Source: CAYFJO01 sp964343305 (lineage in GTDB: Bacteria > Planctomycetota > Planctomycetia > Pirellulales > Pirellulaceae). Taken from it: DNA of 5,565 nucleotides. The stretch spans positions 1 to 5,565 of the forward strand of contig CAYFJO010000627.1 in assembly GCA_964343305.1 (NCBI GenBank), given 5' to 3'. Both the position numbers and the translations under genes were made by a program. The notes under the pieces were generated by a model. The model was not told the origin of the DNA and ran no database searches. It saw only the letters and a list, made by a program, of their open reading frames with translations. The number at the start of each line of letters is the position of its first letter. The stretch's first letter is position 1. Positions 1 through 5,565 of the stretch are shown one piece after another.

Positions 1-1
1 G

Positions 2-1000
2 CGGCACGAGAGTCTAAAGATGGCGGCAGAAGGATTTGAAAAGGTTTCCCAGGATTATCGAACACGGATCGTGGGGTTGTACGCGCGTATGTATCAAGGC
101 CGTTGCCATCTAAAACTCAACGATTTCAAGAAAGCGATGGATTGCTTTAACGATCTACTGGAACAATCCAAAAACCCACCCGTGTTCATGACAATCCGGC
201 GGAAAGTGTTGGTCCTCGCCGTTCAATGTTGGTCGCATAAAGACGTCAGAAGACACGATCGAGTTATCGAGGAAATTGCCCCCGACATCGACGCGATCAG
301 AGAGCACGAAGCCAAAATGCCGGAGTGGCTCAACTTGCGGCTATCGCTGGCCCGTGCCTACTTGGCCACCGCCGAAAAGCTCAGGTCGAAGGCCGAAAAG
401 TCGGACGAAGAACAACAGCAACTCGCCAAATTGTTAGGCAACGCGCGAAGCCATCTGTCGTTCGTCAGCAAACACCCGTCGACCTTTCAACGCGAGGCAA
501 AAGCGATTCTAACTGCCGAATTCGGAAGCCGGCCGATGCCCGCGTCAAACCCGCTGCGCTTGATGAAGCTGTTCGATGAAATTAAACCTGAAACGATCGA
601 CAAAGAAAGATTTGAGACGTTCAAAGAGCTGTTAAAGAAGGCGACTAAGTCACTCTGTATGATGGATTGTCGAATCCGTCCGAAACGTCGCCCGGACGGA
701 TTGGCAATCCGTCCTACAACACGCCAGTGGATCTGGTACGATAAACTTTGTGAGTGCTTCGATTTCTCGCCGGTATTTGATTCCCATCGTTGCTGTCGCG
801 CTGGCGATACTCTACCTCACGTACGTGAATCTCGCGTCCTCGCCGAGACACTCGCCGAAGGAATCGGACGTCAAGGCAACCCTGCCCGATTTCGACTACT
901 CGGCCTGGCACGCGTTGCCAGTGCAAGACCGCCGCTTGAAGCCGTTTCAATCGGCGTGCATCGAATCGGTTCGCAAGATCAGCGGCCGGGCGCGATTTGA
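2..1000 (+). CDS. TPR-like helical-repeat protein, 5'-partial, uncertain 3' end
   Basis: The frame is open from the left edge with no stop before the ATG at 20, so the gene probably begins upstream. Numbered from that ATG, residues 20-48 (GLYARMYQGRCHLKL then DFKKAMDCFNDLLEQ) look like a tetratricopeptide helix pair. Residues 104-150 are also helical, with a charged stretch at 120-135 (KLRSKAEKSDEEQQQ). TPR proteins are usually scaffolds for protein-protein contact; no enzymatic motif is visible and I do not recognise the gene. From about residue 213 the frame runs through a palindromic repeat (RRPDGLAIRPT is translated repeat), and after 750 it overlaps ccsA in another frame. The last 110 or so residues therefore look non-native. 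The genuine protein probably ended near 'ELLKKATK' (about 640-650). A TAA at 646-648 and a TGA at 660-662 lie in the other two forward frames, so a single-base frameshift or repeat insertion could explain the lost stop. TPR-like call moderately sure; end at 1000 doubtful. Confidence 0.55.
   Translation, partial: RHESLKMAAEGFEKVSQDYRTRIVGLYARMYQGRCHLKLNDFKKAMDCFNDLLEQSKNPPVFMTIRRKVLVLAVQCWSHKDVRRHDRVIEEIAPDIDAIREHEAKMPEWLNLRLSLARAYLATAEKLRSKAEKSDEEQQQLAKLLGNARSHLSFVSKHPSTFQREAKAILTAEFGSRPMPASNPLRLMKLFDEIKPETIDKERFETFKELLKKATKSLCMMDCRIRPKRRPDGLAIRPTTRQWIWYDKLCECFDFSPVFDSHRCCRAGDTLPHVRESRVLAETLAEGIGRQGNPARFRLLGLARVASARPPLEAVSIGVHRIGSQDQRPGAI
657..717. repeat. REP-like inverted pair, subfamily 1
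   Basis: Two inverted copies of a short palindromic element flank a 12-base spacer (682-693). The right copy, 694-717, is the better one. It holds a perfect 10-base palindrome around one base (GGACGGATTG / G / CAATCCGTCC, 694-714) and ends CTAC, which reads GTAG on the minus strand. The left copy, 657-681, is degenerate: its head is GTAT instead of GTAG, it has two further substitutions and one extra base, but AATCCGTCC is intact. Nine bases of each copy nearest the spacer pair perfectly (673-681 with 694-702). It lies between the TPR-like gene and ccsA and leaves the TPR frame open. There is no T-run after the stem, so it is not a standard intrinsic terminator. Confidence 0.8.
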
Positions 1001-3119
1001 TGGGCTTGATCCCGTCCCCATTGTGCTCAGTTGGATGTTGCTCGAAGGCCGCGGGCACGGTAATTTAGCGAGTGATTGGGAACACTACCCATTCGTTTTG
1101 TGCCGGCATATTGAATTGCGAAAAACGATCTTCGCGCATCGCGACGACGCGGACGACAAGCACGGAAAATACGTCTCGCCCGCCGATCTGCGCAGTTCCC
1201 CCGGATTCGATCGCCTGTTGCGCGAGGTGGCTGACCATCGACAGGCCGATCCGAGCAAAGCGCACTTTCGCATGTCCGCCGAACAACGGAAGGCCGAAGA
1301 GGTGGTCCGGCGGCTTGTGTTGTTCAATGCGTTGTGCGGTCGATCCATCACCAGGTTGTACAAGAGCACGTTGGTCGGTCAGAAGCTGGTCAAAGCCGCG
1401 GTTGACCAGCTATCCGCGCAGTCGCTCGACCCGATCCACATTGCCGCGATCGACCTCGCGGCGGGAAGTGCCTGGCTTTCGCTTTCGCAGTTGCGGCAGA
1501 TCGCCGCCGACGAAAAAGTATGGGCGACCTACCTGGAAGCCCGCATTGCCGCCAATCCGCAAACGTATTGGGACGACGACACTCGCGCGGCGCTCGAAGA
1601 ATTTCAACAGCAAATCAAATCCGGCCGCGGCAGCGAGGCGCTCGAAGACCTTGCTTTCGAACTCCAGCGCCGGCACAAACTAACGATCGAACAGTTTCGC
1701 GACGCGCACGCTCGCGAAGATTTTGCGACCGCCAACAAGATTCTCAATCAAGCCGTTCGATCCGCGCCGGAAGAATTGGCCGACCACGCTCGCCGGGCGT
1801 TCGCCAATCCGGCGTCCCATCCTGAAGACGCGCTGCGCCAAGCGACACGATATTTGCGAACGATCTTGACCAGCGTCGCCGAAAAAAGTGTGCAGCGAAT
1901 CGGGCATGGTCTCGCGCTCGCTCAGTCGGGCTACGATGCAGACGATCCTAAGTTTCGCATGTTTCACTTGGAGTATCTCGAAAGCCGCTTTCCAAATGTT
2001 TATCAAACGGCGCTTGAGCGGCATTCCGTTCCGAAAAAACGCATCACCGAAATCCTCGACCAGTTTGCCAACGTCCGCGACGCGTTCGTGGCTAACGATG
2101 CGGCAAACTTTGGAACAGAATCGGCGCGGTTTTTTGAGAAACTCAGTGCGGGCGACGATGTGCAGAGTTCCGTGCCGATTGAGCTGACATACAACCGCGT
2201 ACAACCGTTTCTTTGGTCGTGGATTGTGATGTTGCTGGCGACGATCGCTCTCGTGACGAGCACGATGACCAAACCATCGGTCGTGTATGTTGCGGGGTTG
2301 CTGCTTTACGGTGTGTCGCTGGTGTTCCAAATTGGTGGATTCGTCGCGCGGATTTACATCTCGGGCCGAGCGCCCGTCGGCAACATGTACGAGACCGTGA
2401 TTTGGGCGGCGTTGATGTCGGCGATCTTTGCGTTGGTACTCGAACTGATTTACCGCCGACGCGTCATCGCGCTGGCGGGTGCGATCGTCGCGACGCTGGG
2501 TTTAATCCTCGCCGACCAATTGCCGCTGGCGCTCGATCCAAGAATCGGCCAACTCGCGCCGGTGCTGCGCACAAATTACTGGCTGACCGTCCACGTGATT
2601 ACGATCGTATCAAGCTATGCCGCCGGAACACTGGCTTGGGGACTGGGCAACATCACGCTCGGAATCCTCGCCTTCGGCCACGGCGATCGCGAGACGGTCA
2701 AACAGTTGTCCAACTTTACGTACCGCGCAATGCAAATCACCGTGTTCTTGCTGGCAACCGGAACGTTTCTTGGTGGCTGGTGGGCGGCTGAATCGTGGGG
2801 CCGGTTCTGGGGTTGGGACCCGAAAGAAGTCGGCGCGTTGATCGCGCTCATTTGCTACGTGATTCCGCTGCACGCCCGCTACATCGGCTGGGTCAAAGAC
2901 TTTGGTTTGGCGATGTCGGCCGTACTCTGTTACGCGTCGATCATCGTGTCGTGGTACGTGGTGAACTTTGTCTTCGCATCGGGCCTGCACAGTTACGGCT
3001 TCGGCGGCGCGAGCGGCATGCTGTGGGTCTTGTGGGCGACGCTGCTCAACGTCGAATGGCTGCTGATCTGCCTGGCGGTGAAGAGTCGTAGCACAGGCTG
3101 CCAGCCTGTTGAGGCATGA
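750..3119 (+). CDS. ccsA: CcsA/ResC-type cytochrome c biogenesis protein
   Basis: A 789-residue membrane protein of System II cytochrome c maturation, which handles haem and presents it for attachment to apocytochromes outside the membrane. Residues 8-28 form an N-terminal membrane anchor. A long periplasmic part (about 30-485) includes the family-like stretch LPVQDRRLKPFQSA (56-69), followed by a largely helical region. From about 487 there are around eight membrane segments. The tryptophan-rich WWD signature WGRFWGWDPKE is at 683-693. Candidate haem-ligand histidines are H615 (LTVHV), H708 (LHARYIGW) and H747 (GLHSYGFG). NMYETVIWA (545-553) is also typical of the family. The start is GTG at 750: the frame opens at 663, no ATG, GTG or TTG occurs earlier, and this start gives a sensible anchor, but no clear Shine-Dalgarno sequence precedes it. 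The last nine residues (STGCQPVEA) are encoded by a palindromic repeat and are probably an acquired tail. System II normally also needs ResB, which is not in this window. Function is confidently assigned from family motifs. Confidence 0.92.
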   Translation: MSASISRRYLIPIVAVALAILYLTYVNLASSPRHSPKESDVKATLPDFDYSAWHALPVQDRRLKPFQSACIESVRKISGRARFDGLDPVPIVLSWMLLEGRGHGNLASDWEHYPFVLCRHIELRKTIFAHRDDADDKHGKYVSPADLRSSPGFDRLLREVADHRQADPSKAHFRMSAEQRKAEEVVRRLVLFNALCGRSITRLYKSTLVGQKLVKAAVDQLSAQSLDPIHIAAIDLAAGSAWLSLSQLRQIAADEKVWATYLEARIAANPQTYWDDDTRAALEEFQQQIKSGRGSEALEDLAFELQRRHKLTIEQFRDAHAREDFATANKILNQAVRSAPEELADHARRAFANPASHPEDALRQATRYLRTILTSVAEKSVQRIGHGLALAQSGYDADDPKFRMFHLEYLESRFPNVYQTALERHSVPKKRITEILDQFANVRDAFVANDAANFGTESARFFEKLSAGDDVQSSVPIELTYNRVQPFLWSWIVMLLATIALVTSTMTKPSVVYVAGLLLYGVSLVFQIGGFVARIYISGRAPVGNMYETVIWAALMSAIFALVLELIYRRRVIALAGAIVATLGLILADQLPLALDPRIGQLAPVLRTNYWLTVHVITIVSSYAAGTLAWGLGNITLGILAFGHGDRETVKQLSNFTYRAMQITVFLLATGTFLGGWWAAESWGRFWGWDPKEVGALIALICYVIPLHARYIGWVKDFGLAMSAVLCYASIIVSWYVVNFVFASGLHSYGFGGASGMLWVLWATLLNVEWLLICLAVKSRSTGCQPVEA

Positions 3120-3144
3120 TGAACAGGCTGGCAGCCTGTGCTAC
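3088..3144. repeat. REP-like perfect inverted pair, subfamily 2
   Basis: Two 23-base arms (3088-3110 and 3122-3144) are perfect reverse complements around an 11-base loop. Each outer end is GTAG when read inwards. Each arm is also palindromic (ACAGGCTG / C / CAGCCTGT), so the strand could fold as one long hairpin or two small ones. The element fills the gap between two convergent genes: the ccsA stop (TGA, 3117-3119) lies in the loop, and the stop of the minus-strand gene (TAG, 3143-3141) is part of the right-hand GTAG head. It may act as a bidirectional 3'-end hairpin that protects or terminates transcripts, but neither side has a T-run, so classical intrinsic termination is not supported. 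Confidence 0.92.
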
Positions 3145-4646
3145 GGTGGTTTCGTCGCTGCGCGCTGGGCTTGGAGTTCTTTTTCGAAATTGGCCACCGT
3201 CATGGTGCGAATCGCGCGTGGCTTGATCCGCAGCCACCCGCCTTTTGGCAGCAGCGATTCGTCGCCTTTTGCCAGGCCCGCGAGAATTCGTATCGACTCA
3301 TATACCTGTTCGGACGGGTTTTGAACCACCGTGCCGTGGATCGAGCCGTCGCGGATGCCTTCCAGCGTCGCCTCATCTTCGTCGAACGCGACGACTTTGA
3401 TGTCGCCGGTCTTGCCGGTTTTTTTGAGCGCCATCCGACACATCGGTGGGTTGTAGGCAAACAGACCGACCATGCAACTCAGATCGGGATACGCCGTGAT
3501 GGCGTCCTCAACGTTGCGAACCGCCGTCGTTTGATCGCCACGGTCTTCCAACACTGCGACAACTTTGTATTTGTCACCGTCAACTTTTTTGGCCAACTTG
3601 CGATCAGGGTCGCGATCGCGGCCAAGCAGTTCGTCCACCACTCCTTCGTATCGCTCGCGAGCGTTTGGGAGCTGCAGCCAGCCGATGAACACGGCGACCT
3701 TGCCGCCCATTGGGATCGCCTCCTTGACCAGTTTGCCTACCAATCGTCCCGCCGCGTAGTTGTCCATCCCTACATAGCAGCGGCGTTTGGAATCCGGGAC
3801 GTCGATGTCGTGCGTGATCAAATGCGTTCGTTCGGCGAAGCGATTGATCATCCCCACTTGTTGCGAAGTATCAACCGGAGCGATGGCGATGCCGTCACAA
3901 CCTTTGATCAGCAAGTCTTCGACGACGCGCTCTTGCTCACCCACGCTAGGAACGTTGGGCATCCGGAACTCAACTTCCACATCGAAATCCTTGGCAGCAG
4001 CCAAGGCACCTGCTTTGCCTAAATGCCAGTACGGCACATTGGCGTTCGTCACGAACGCGACGCGGAGTCTTTTGCTTTTTTGGGTCGCGCCTTCGTCAGC
4101 CGCCTTGTATCGCATGTGTCGGATTTCGATCGCACCAAATTCAGCACGCACACCGAGCGGGCTCTTGTTGTTCTTGGCCTTTTGCGTCCGCTGCACTTCG
4201 CCGTCGTTTTTGAATTCAACTTGATCGCCCGTGACAACGATCTCGAACCGGTTCCACTCGCCGAATTTGATGTTCTTGACGCCCTGTTTCTTGATGTCGA
4301 ACTTCAAGCCGCGAAAGTACAAATCGTTGTTGCACTTTTCGTCGGGCAGGTACTCGAACTTGATATGAACATCGCCCGCAAACTCGACCGCCGAATCGAT
4401 GACCATGTTGCCTTTGGTCTTGCCGTCGATGACCAGTTTGCCGTCGAGCACTTGGATGCGGTTTTTTGGGGCCGCGGTTTTGCCGTCCAGCGAGTCTCCG
4501 CCGCGCAGCTTCCAGTCAGTCAGGTCCTTACCGTTGAAGAACGACTTGAAGCCGTCCTCGAGCTTGAAATCGTCGCCAATCGCGACGGTTGACAGCAGAA
4601 CAAGGTAAAGCAACGAAACAACCCACGGACATTTTGGTCTCATCAT
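3141..4646 (-). CDS. Exported DUF1080 - sugar-binding protein fusion
   Basis: A 501-residue exported protein with two domains. Residues 1-24 form a signal peptide (hydrophobic SLLYLVLLSTVA, likely cleavage after AIG). Residues about 31-181 match DUF1080, now called 3-keto-disaccharide hydrolase, a concanavalin-like fold: FKSFFNGKDLTDW at 33-45, GEWNRFEIVVTG at 129-140 and a closing IEIRHMRYK at 173-181. After a short linker, residues about 193-480 resemble a type I periplasmic sugar-binding protein of the RbsB/Peripla_BP_4 kind: RVAFVTNANVPYW (195-207), DGIAIAPVD (251-259), GMDNYAAGR (293-301) and FDEDEATLEGIRDG (421-434). By family, the first domain would act on or bind carbohydrate and the second would bind a sugar. 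The combined role is not known. No ABC permease or ATPase lies nearby. The start at 4646 has AGGAGT just upstream; the adjacent ATG at 4643 is also possible. The stop TAG comes from the repeat at 3122-3144. Domain assignments are fairly sure; substrate unknown. Confidence 0.88.
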   Translation of the reverse strand: MMRPKCPWVVSLLYLVLLSTVAIGDDFKLEDGFKSFFNGKDLTDWKLRGGDSLDGKTAAPKNRIQVLDGKLVIDGKTKGNMVIDSAVEFAGDVHIKFEYLPDEKCNNDLYFRGLKFDIKKQGVKNIKFGEWNRFEIVVTGDQVEFKNDGEVQRTQKAKNNKSPLGVRAEFGAIEIRHMRYKAADEGATQKSKRLRVAFVTNANVPYWHLGKAGALAAAKDFDVEVEFRMPNVPSVGEQERVVEDLLIKGCDGIAIAPVDTSQQVGMINRFAERTHLITHDIDVPDSKRRCYVGMDNYAAGRLVGKLVKEAIPMGGKVAVFIGWLQLPNARERYEGVVDELLGRDRDPDRKLAKKVDGDKYKVVAVLEDRGDQTTAVRNVEDAITAYPDLSCMVGLFAYNPPMCRMALKKTGKTGDIKVVAFDEDEATLEGIRDGSIHGTVVQNPSEQVYESIRILAGLAKGDESLLPKGGWLRIKPRAIRTMTVANFEKELQAQRAATKPP

Positions 4647-4650
4647 TCGG

Positions 4651-4656
4651 ACTCCT
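4651..4656 (-). promoter_or_regulatory. Ribosome binding site of the DUF1080 fusion gene
   Basis: On the minus strand AGGAGT (4656-4651) lies four bases before ATG 4646 and seven before the second ATG at 4643. Both spacings are usable, so it supports translation from this cluster without deciding which methionine is first. Confidence 0.65.
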
Positions 4657-4748
4657 ATTCAAAGTTGCCTCCAGTATTTCACGTTTGCGACGCACCAGCA
4701 ACAGAATTCGACGTGGGATTGCGATACACTGGGTGTTTGTCAACGTTT

Positions 4749-4823
4749 CCGTAGCCGAACTCGCCAGAGTTTGGATTTGATCGTGACTTTAGACCGTCCA
4801 AAGTCTGGCGAGTTCGGCTACGG
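4749..4823. repeat. REP-like inverted pair, subfamily 3, in a divergent intergenic region
   Basis: Two 27-base arms (4749-4775 and 4797-4823) are reverse complements except for one G-G mismatch (4769 and 4803), around a 21-base loop. Each arm has a GTAG head near its outer end (4751-4754, and CTAC at 4818-4821). Each also has a nested palindrome with GCCA at its centre (AACTC-GCCA-GAGTT in the left arm). It lies in the 199-base region between two divergently transcribed genes, and its right edge is 10 bases before the ribosome binding site of the plus-strand gene. A transcript starting to its left would therefore carry this hairpin in its leader. No T-run follows either arm. The rest of the region (4647-4748) holds a TTGACA hexamer on the minus strand (4743-4738) without a convincing -10 partner. 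Confidence 0.88.
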
Positions 4824-4833
4824 GCCTAAGAAC

Positions 4834-4839
4834 GAGGAG
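4834..4839 (+). promoter_or_regulatory. Ribosome binding site of the PD40 protein gene
   Basis: GAGGAG ends six bases before ATG 4846. It is the strongest Shine-Dalgarno match near any start in the window and fixes the start of the downstream gene, together with the signal peptide that follows. Confidence 0.75.
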
Positions 4840-4845
4840 TATCTT

Positions 4846-5565
4846 ATGAGGATTCAAACTCTCGGACTCGTATTACTGGTCCTGCTGCCTCTGTCAGCGT
4901 TCGCCGAAAAAAGCAACCCGCGCACGATTTTGTTAGGCGGACTCTTCCCGCGATTCTCCGAGTCGGGCGAGCAAATTGCATTTTCTTATCAAGGTGCCAT
5001 CTGGCAAATGCCGCGCGAGGGCGGAGTGATGACGCAGTTGACCGACGGCGAAGGGTTCGACGTCGAACCAGTTTGGTCGCCCGACGGCAAAACAATCGCA
5101 TACATCAACGGCCGTGGTTCGTTTAGCGGGCCGTTGCGGTTGATCAAAGCCAACGGCGGAACAATCATTCCGCTGCCAAAACAGATTCTTGCTCGCGACA
5201 AGTTATTCTTCGATCGGGAAGGCAATCGTTTGCTCGGTGCATTTCATCGTGGCAGCGGACAATTCACAGTCGGTTGGCTCGATCTGGAGACGGGCGAGTT
5301 GGGCGAGGAACTGCGTGCGTTTAGTTGGGGTTTGCGTTACGCGCTGTCGCACGATGCGAAGACGATCGCACTCGCCACGACGCAAGACATTCGTGGCGAA
5401 CAGGGCGGCAACAACGGGCCACAGTGCGACCTGTGGATATTGCCGTCCGACGGCGGCGACGAAAAGAAAGTCACGCGTTTTCCCGGTCGCGTCTACGAAC
5501 TCTCTTGGTCCGCCGACAACAAGTCGTTGCTCGTCACGTCGAATGTCGGCGGTGTACACAACGAT
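4846..5565 (+). CDS. Secreted PD40/TolB-like beta-propeller protein, 3'-partial
   Basis: The frame is open for exactly 240 codons to the right edge with no stop, so the C-terminal part is missing. Residues 1-20 are a signal peptide (hydrophobic LGLVLLVLLPLSAFA, likely cleavage after AFA), so the product is exported. The remainder shows repeated WD40-like PD40 blades. Blade-like units begin near residue 34 (FPRFSESGEQIAFSYQG, followed by IWQMPREGG), near 75 (PVWSPDGKTIAYIN), near 165 (YALSHDAKTIALAT, followed by DLWILPSDGGDEKKVT) and near 217 (YELSWSADNKSLLVTSN). In known families such propellers form the N-terminal part of TolB, tricorn-like proteases, prolyl-oligopeptidase-like enzymes and some amidohydrolases. 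The missing C-terminus would decide between these. The gene diverges from the DUF1080 fusion gene. Propeller and export are well supported; specific function is unknown. Confidence 0.85.
   Translation, partial: MRIQTLGLVLLVLLPLSAFAEKSNPRTILLGGLFPRFSESGEQIAFSYQGAIWQMPREGGVMTQLTDGEGFDVEPVWSPDGKTIAYINGRGSFSGPLRLIKANGGTIIPLPKQILARDKLFFDREGNRLLGAFHRGSGQFTVGWLDLETGELGEELRAFSWGLRYALSHDAKTIALATTQDIRGEQGGNNGPQCDLWILPSDGGDEKKVTRFPGRVYELSWSADNKSLLVTSNVGGVHND

Noticed and set aside
657..717. CRISPR-like or tRNA-like structure
   Set aside because: There are only two inverted copies, no regular spacers, and no cloverleaf or anticodon arm. The inverted palindrome explanation accounts for the whole segment.
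1680..2330. A 216-codon minus-strand frame inside ccsA, plus several shorter ones on both strands
   Set aside because: All are contained within ccsA coding sequence, have no recognisable motifs and no convincing ribosome binding sites.
3088..3144. Classical Rho-independent bidirectional terminator
   Set aside because: The stem is strong, but neither side has the T-run needed for intrinsic termination. It fits a REP-like element better, although some role at transcript ends remains possible.
3138..4592. Two long plus-strand frames (3138-4022 and 4023-4592) opposite the DUF1080 fusion gene
   Set aside because: They lie antisense to a gene with a signal peptide and two recognisable domains, show no domain themselves, and have low-complexity composition typical of complementary-strand reading.
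4715..4743. Sigma-70 promoter for the minus-strand gene (TTGACA at 4743-4738)
   Set aside because: The hexamer is a perfect -35 match, but at 17-base spacing the -10 position reads AATCCC, which is poor. A single good hexamer is not enough to call a promoter.

Overview
The window looks like chromosomal DNA from a planctomycete, most likely of the Pirellula/Rhodopirellula type. This is an inference from four things: a secreted protein with a DUF1080 (3-keto-disaccharide hydrolase) domain, a planctomycete-style CcsA with a long periplasmic N-terminal half, a secreted PD40 beta-propeller protein, and short palindromic repeats between genes that give protein tails such as 'TGCQPV' when translated. 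No rRNA, tRNA, CRISPR array, insertion sequence or phage gene was seen.

Layout, left to right. (1) The 3' part of a TPR-like helical-repeat gene on the plus strand enters from the left edge. Its frame stays open through a repeat and about 250 bases into the next gene, so its true end is uncertain. (2) A 61-base inverted pair of palindromic repeats (657-717). (3) A complete plus-strand ccsA-type cytochrome c maturation gene (750-3119) starting with GTG. (4) A near-perfect 57-base inverted pair of a second repeat type (3088-3144), overlapping the 3' ends of two convergent genes. (5) A complete minus-strand gene (4646-3141) for an exported protein fusing an N-terminal DUF1080 domain to a sugar-binding periplasmic protein domain (Peripla_BP_4 type). 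(6) A 199-base divergent intergenic region with a third inverted repeat pair (4749-4823). (7) The 5' 240 codons of a plus-strand gene for a secreted PD40/TolB-like beta-propeller protein, cut by the right edge.

The genes do not form one obvious pathway. The ccsA product handles haem for c-type cytochromes at the membrane. The fusion protein and the propeller protein are both exported and share a divergent promoter region, so shared regulation is possible but not shown. No ABC permease or ATPase accompanies the sugar-binding domain, and no ResB partner accompanies CcsA in this window.

The most interesting structure is the set of repeats. Every gap between genes holds an inverted pair, and the three pairs differ in sequence. 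All follow the same plan: a GTAG head, eight bases, then GCCA at the centre of a nested palindrome, with the heads facing outwards. This is the plan of REP elements and BIMEs mobilised by RAYT transposases. I infer three subfamilies of one REP-like superfamily, one of which now supplies stop codons to two host genes.
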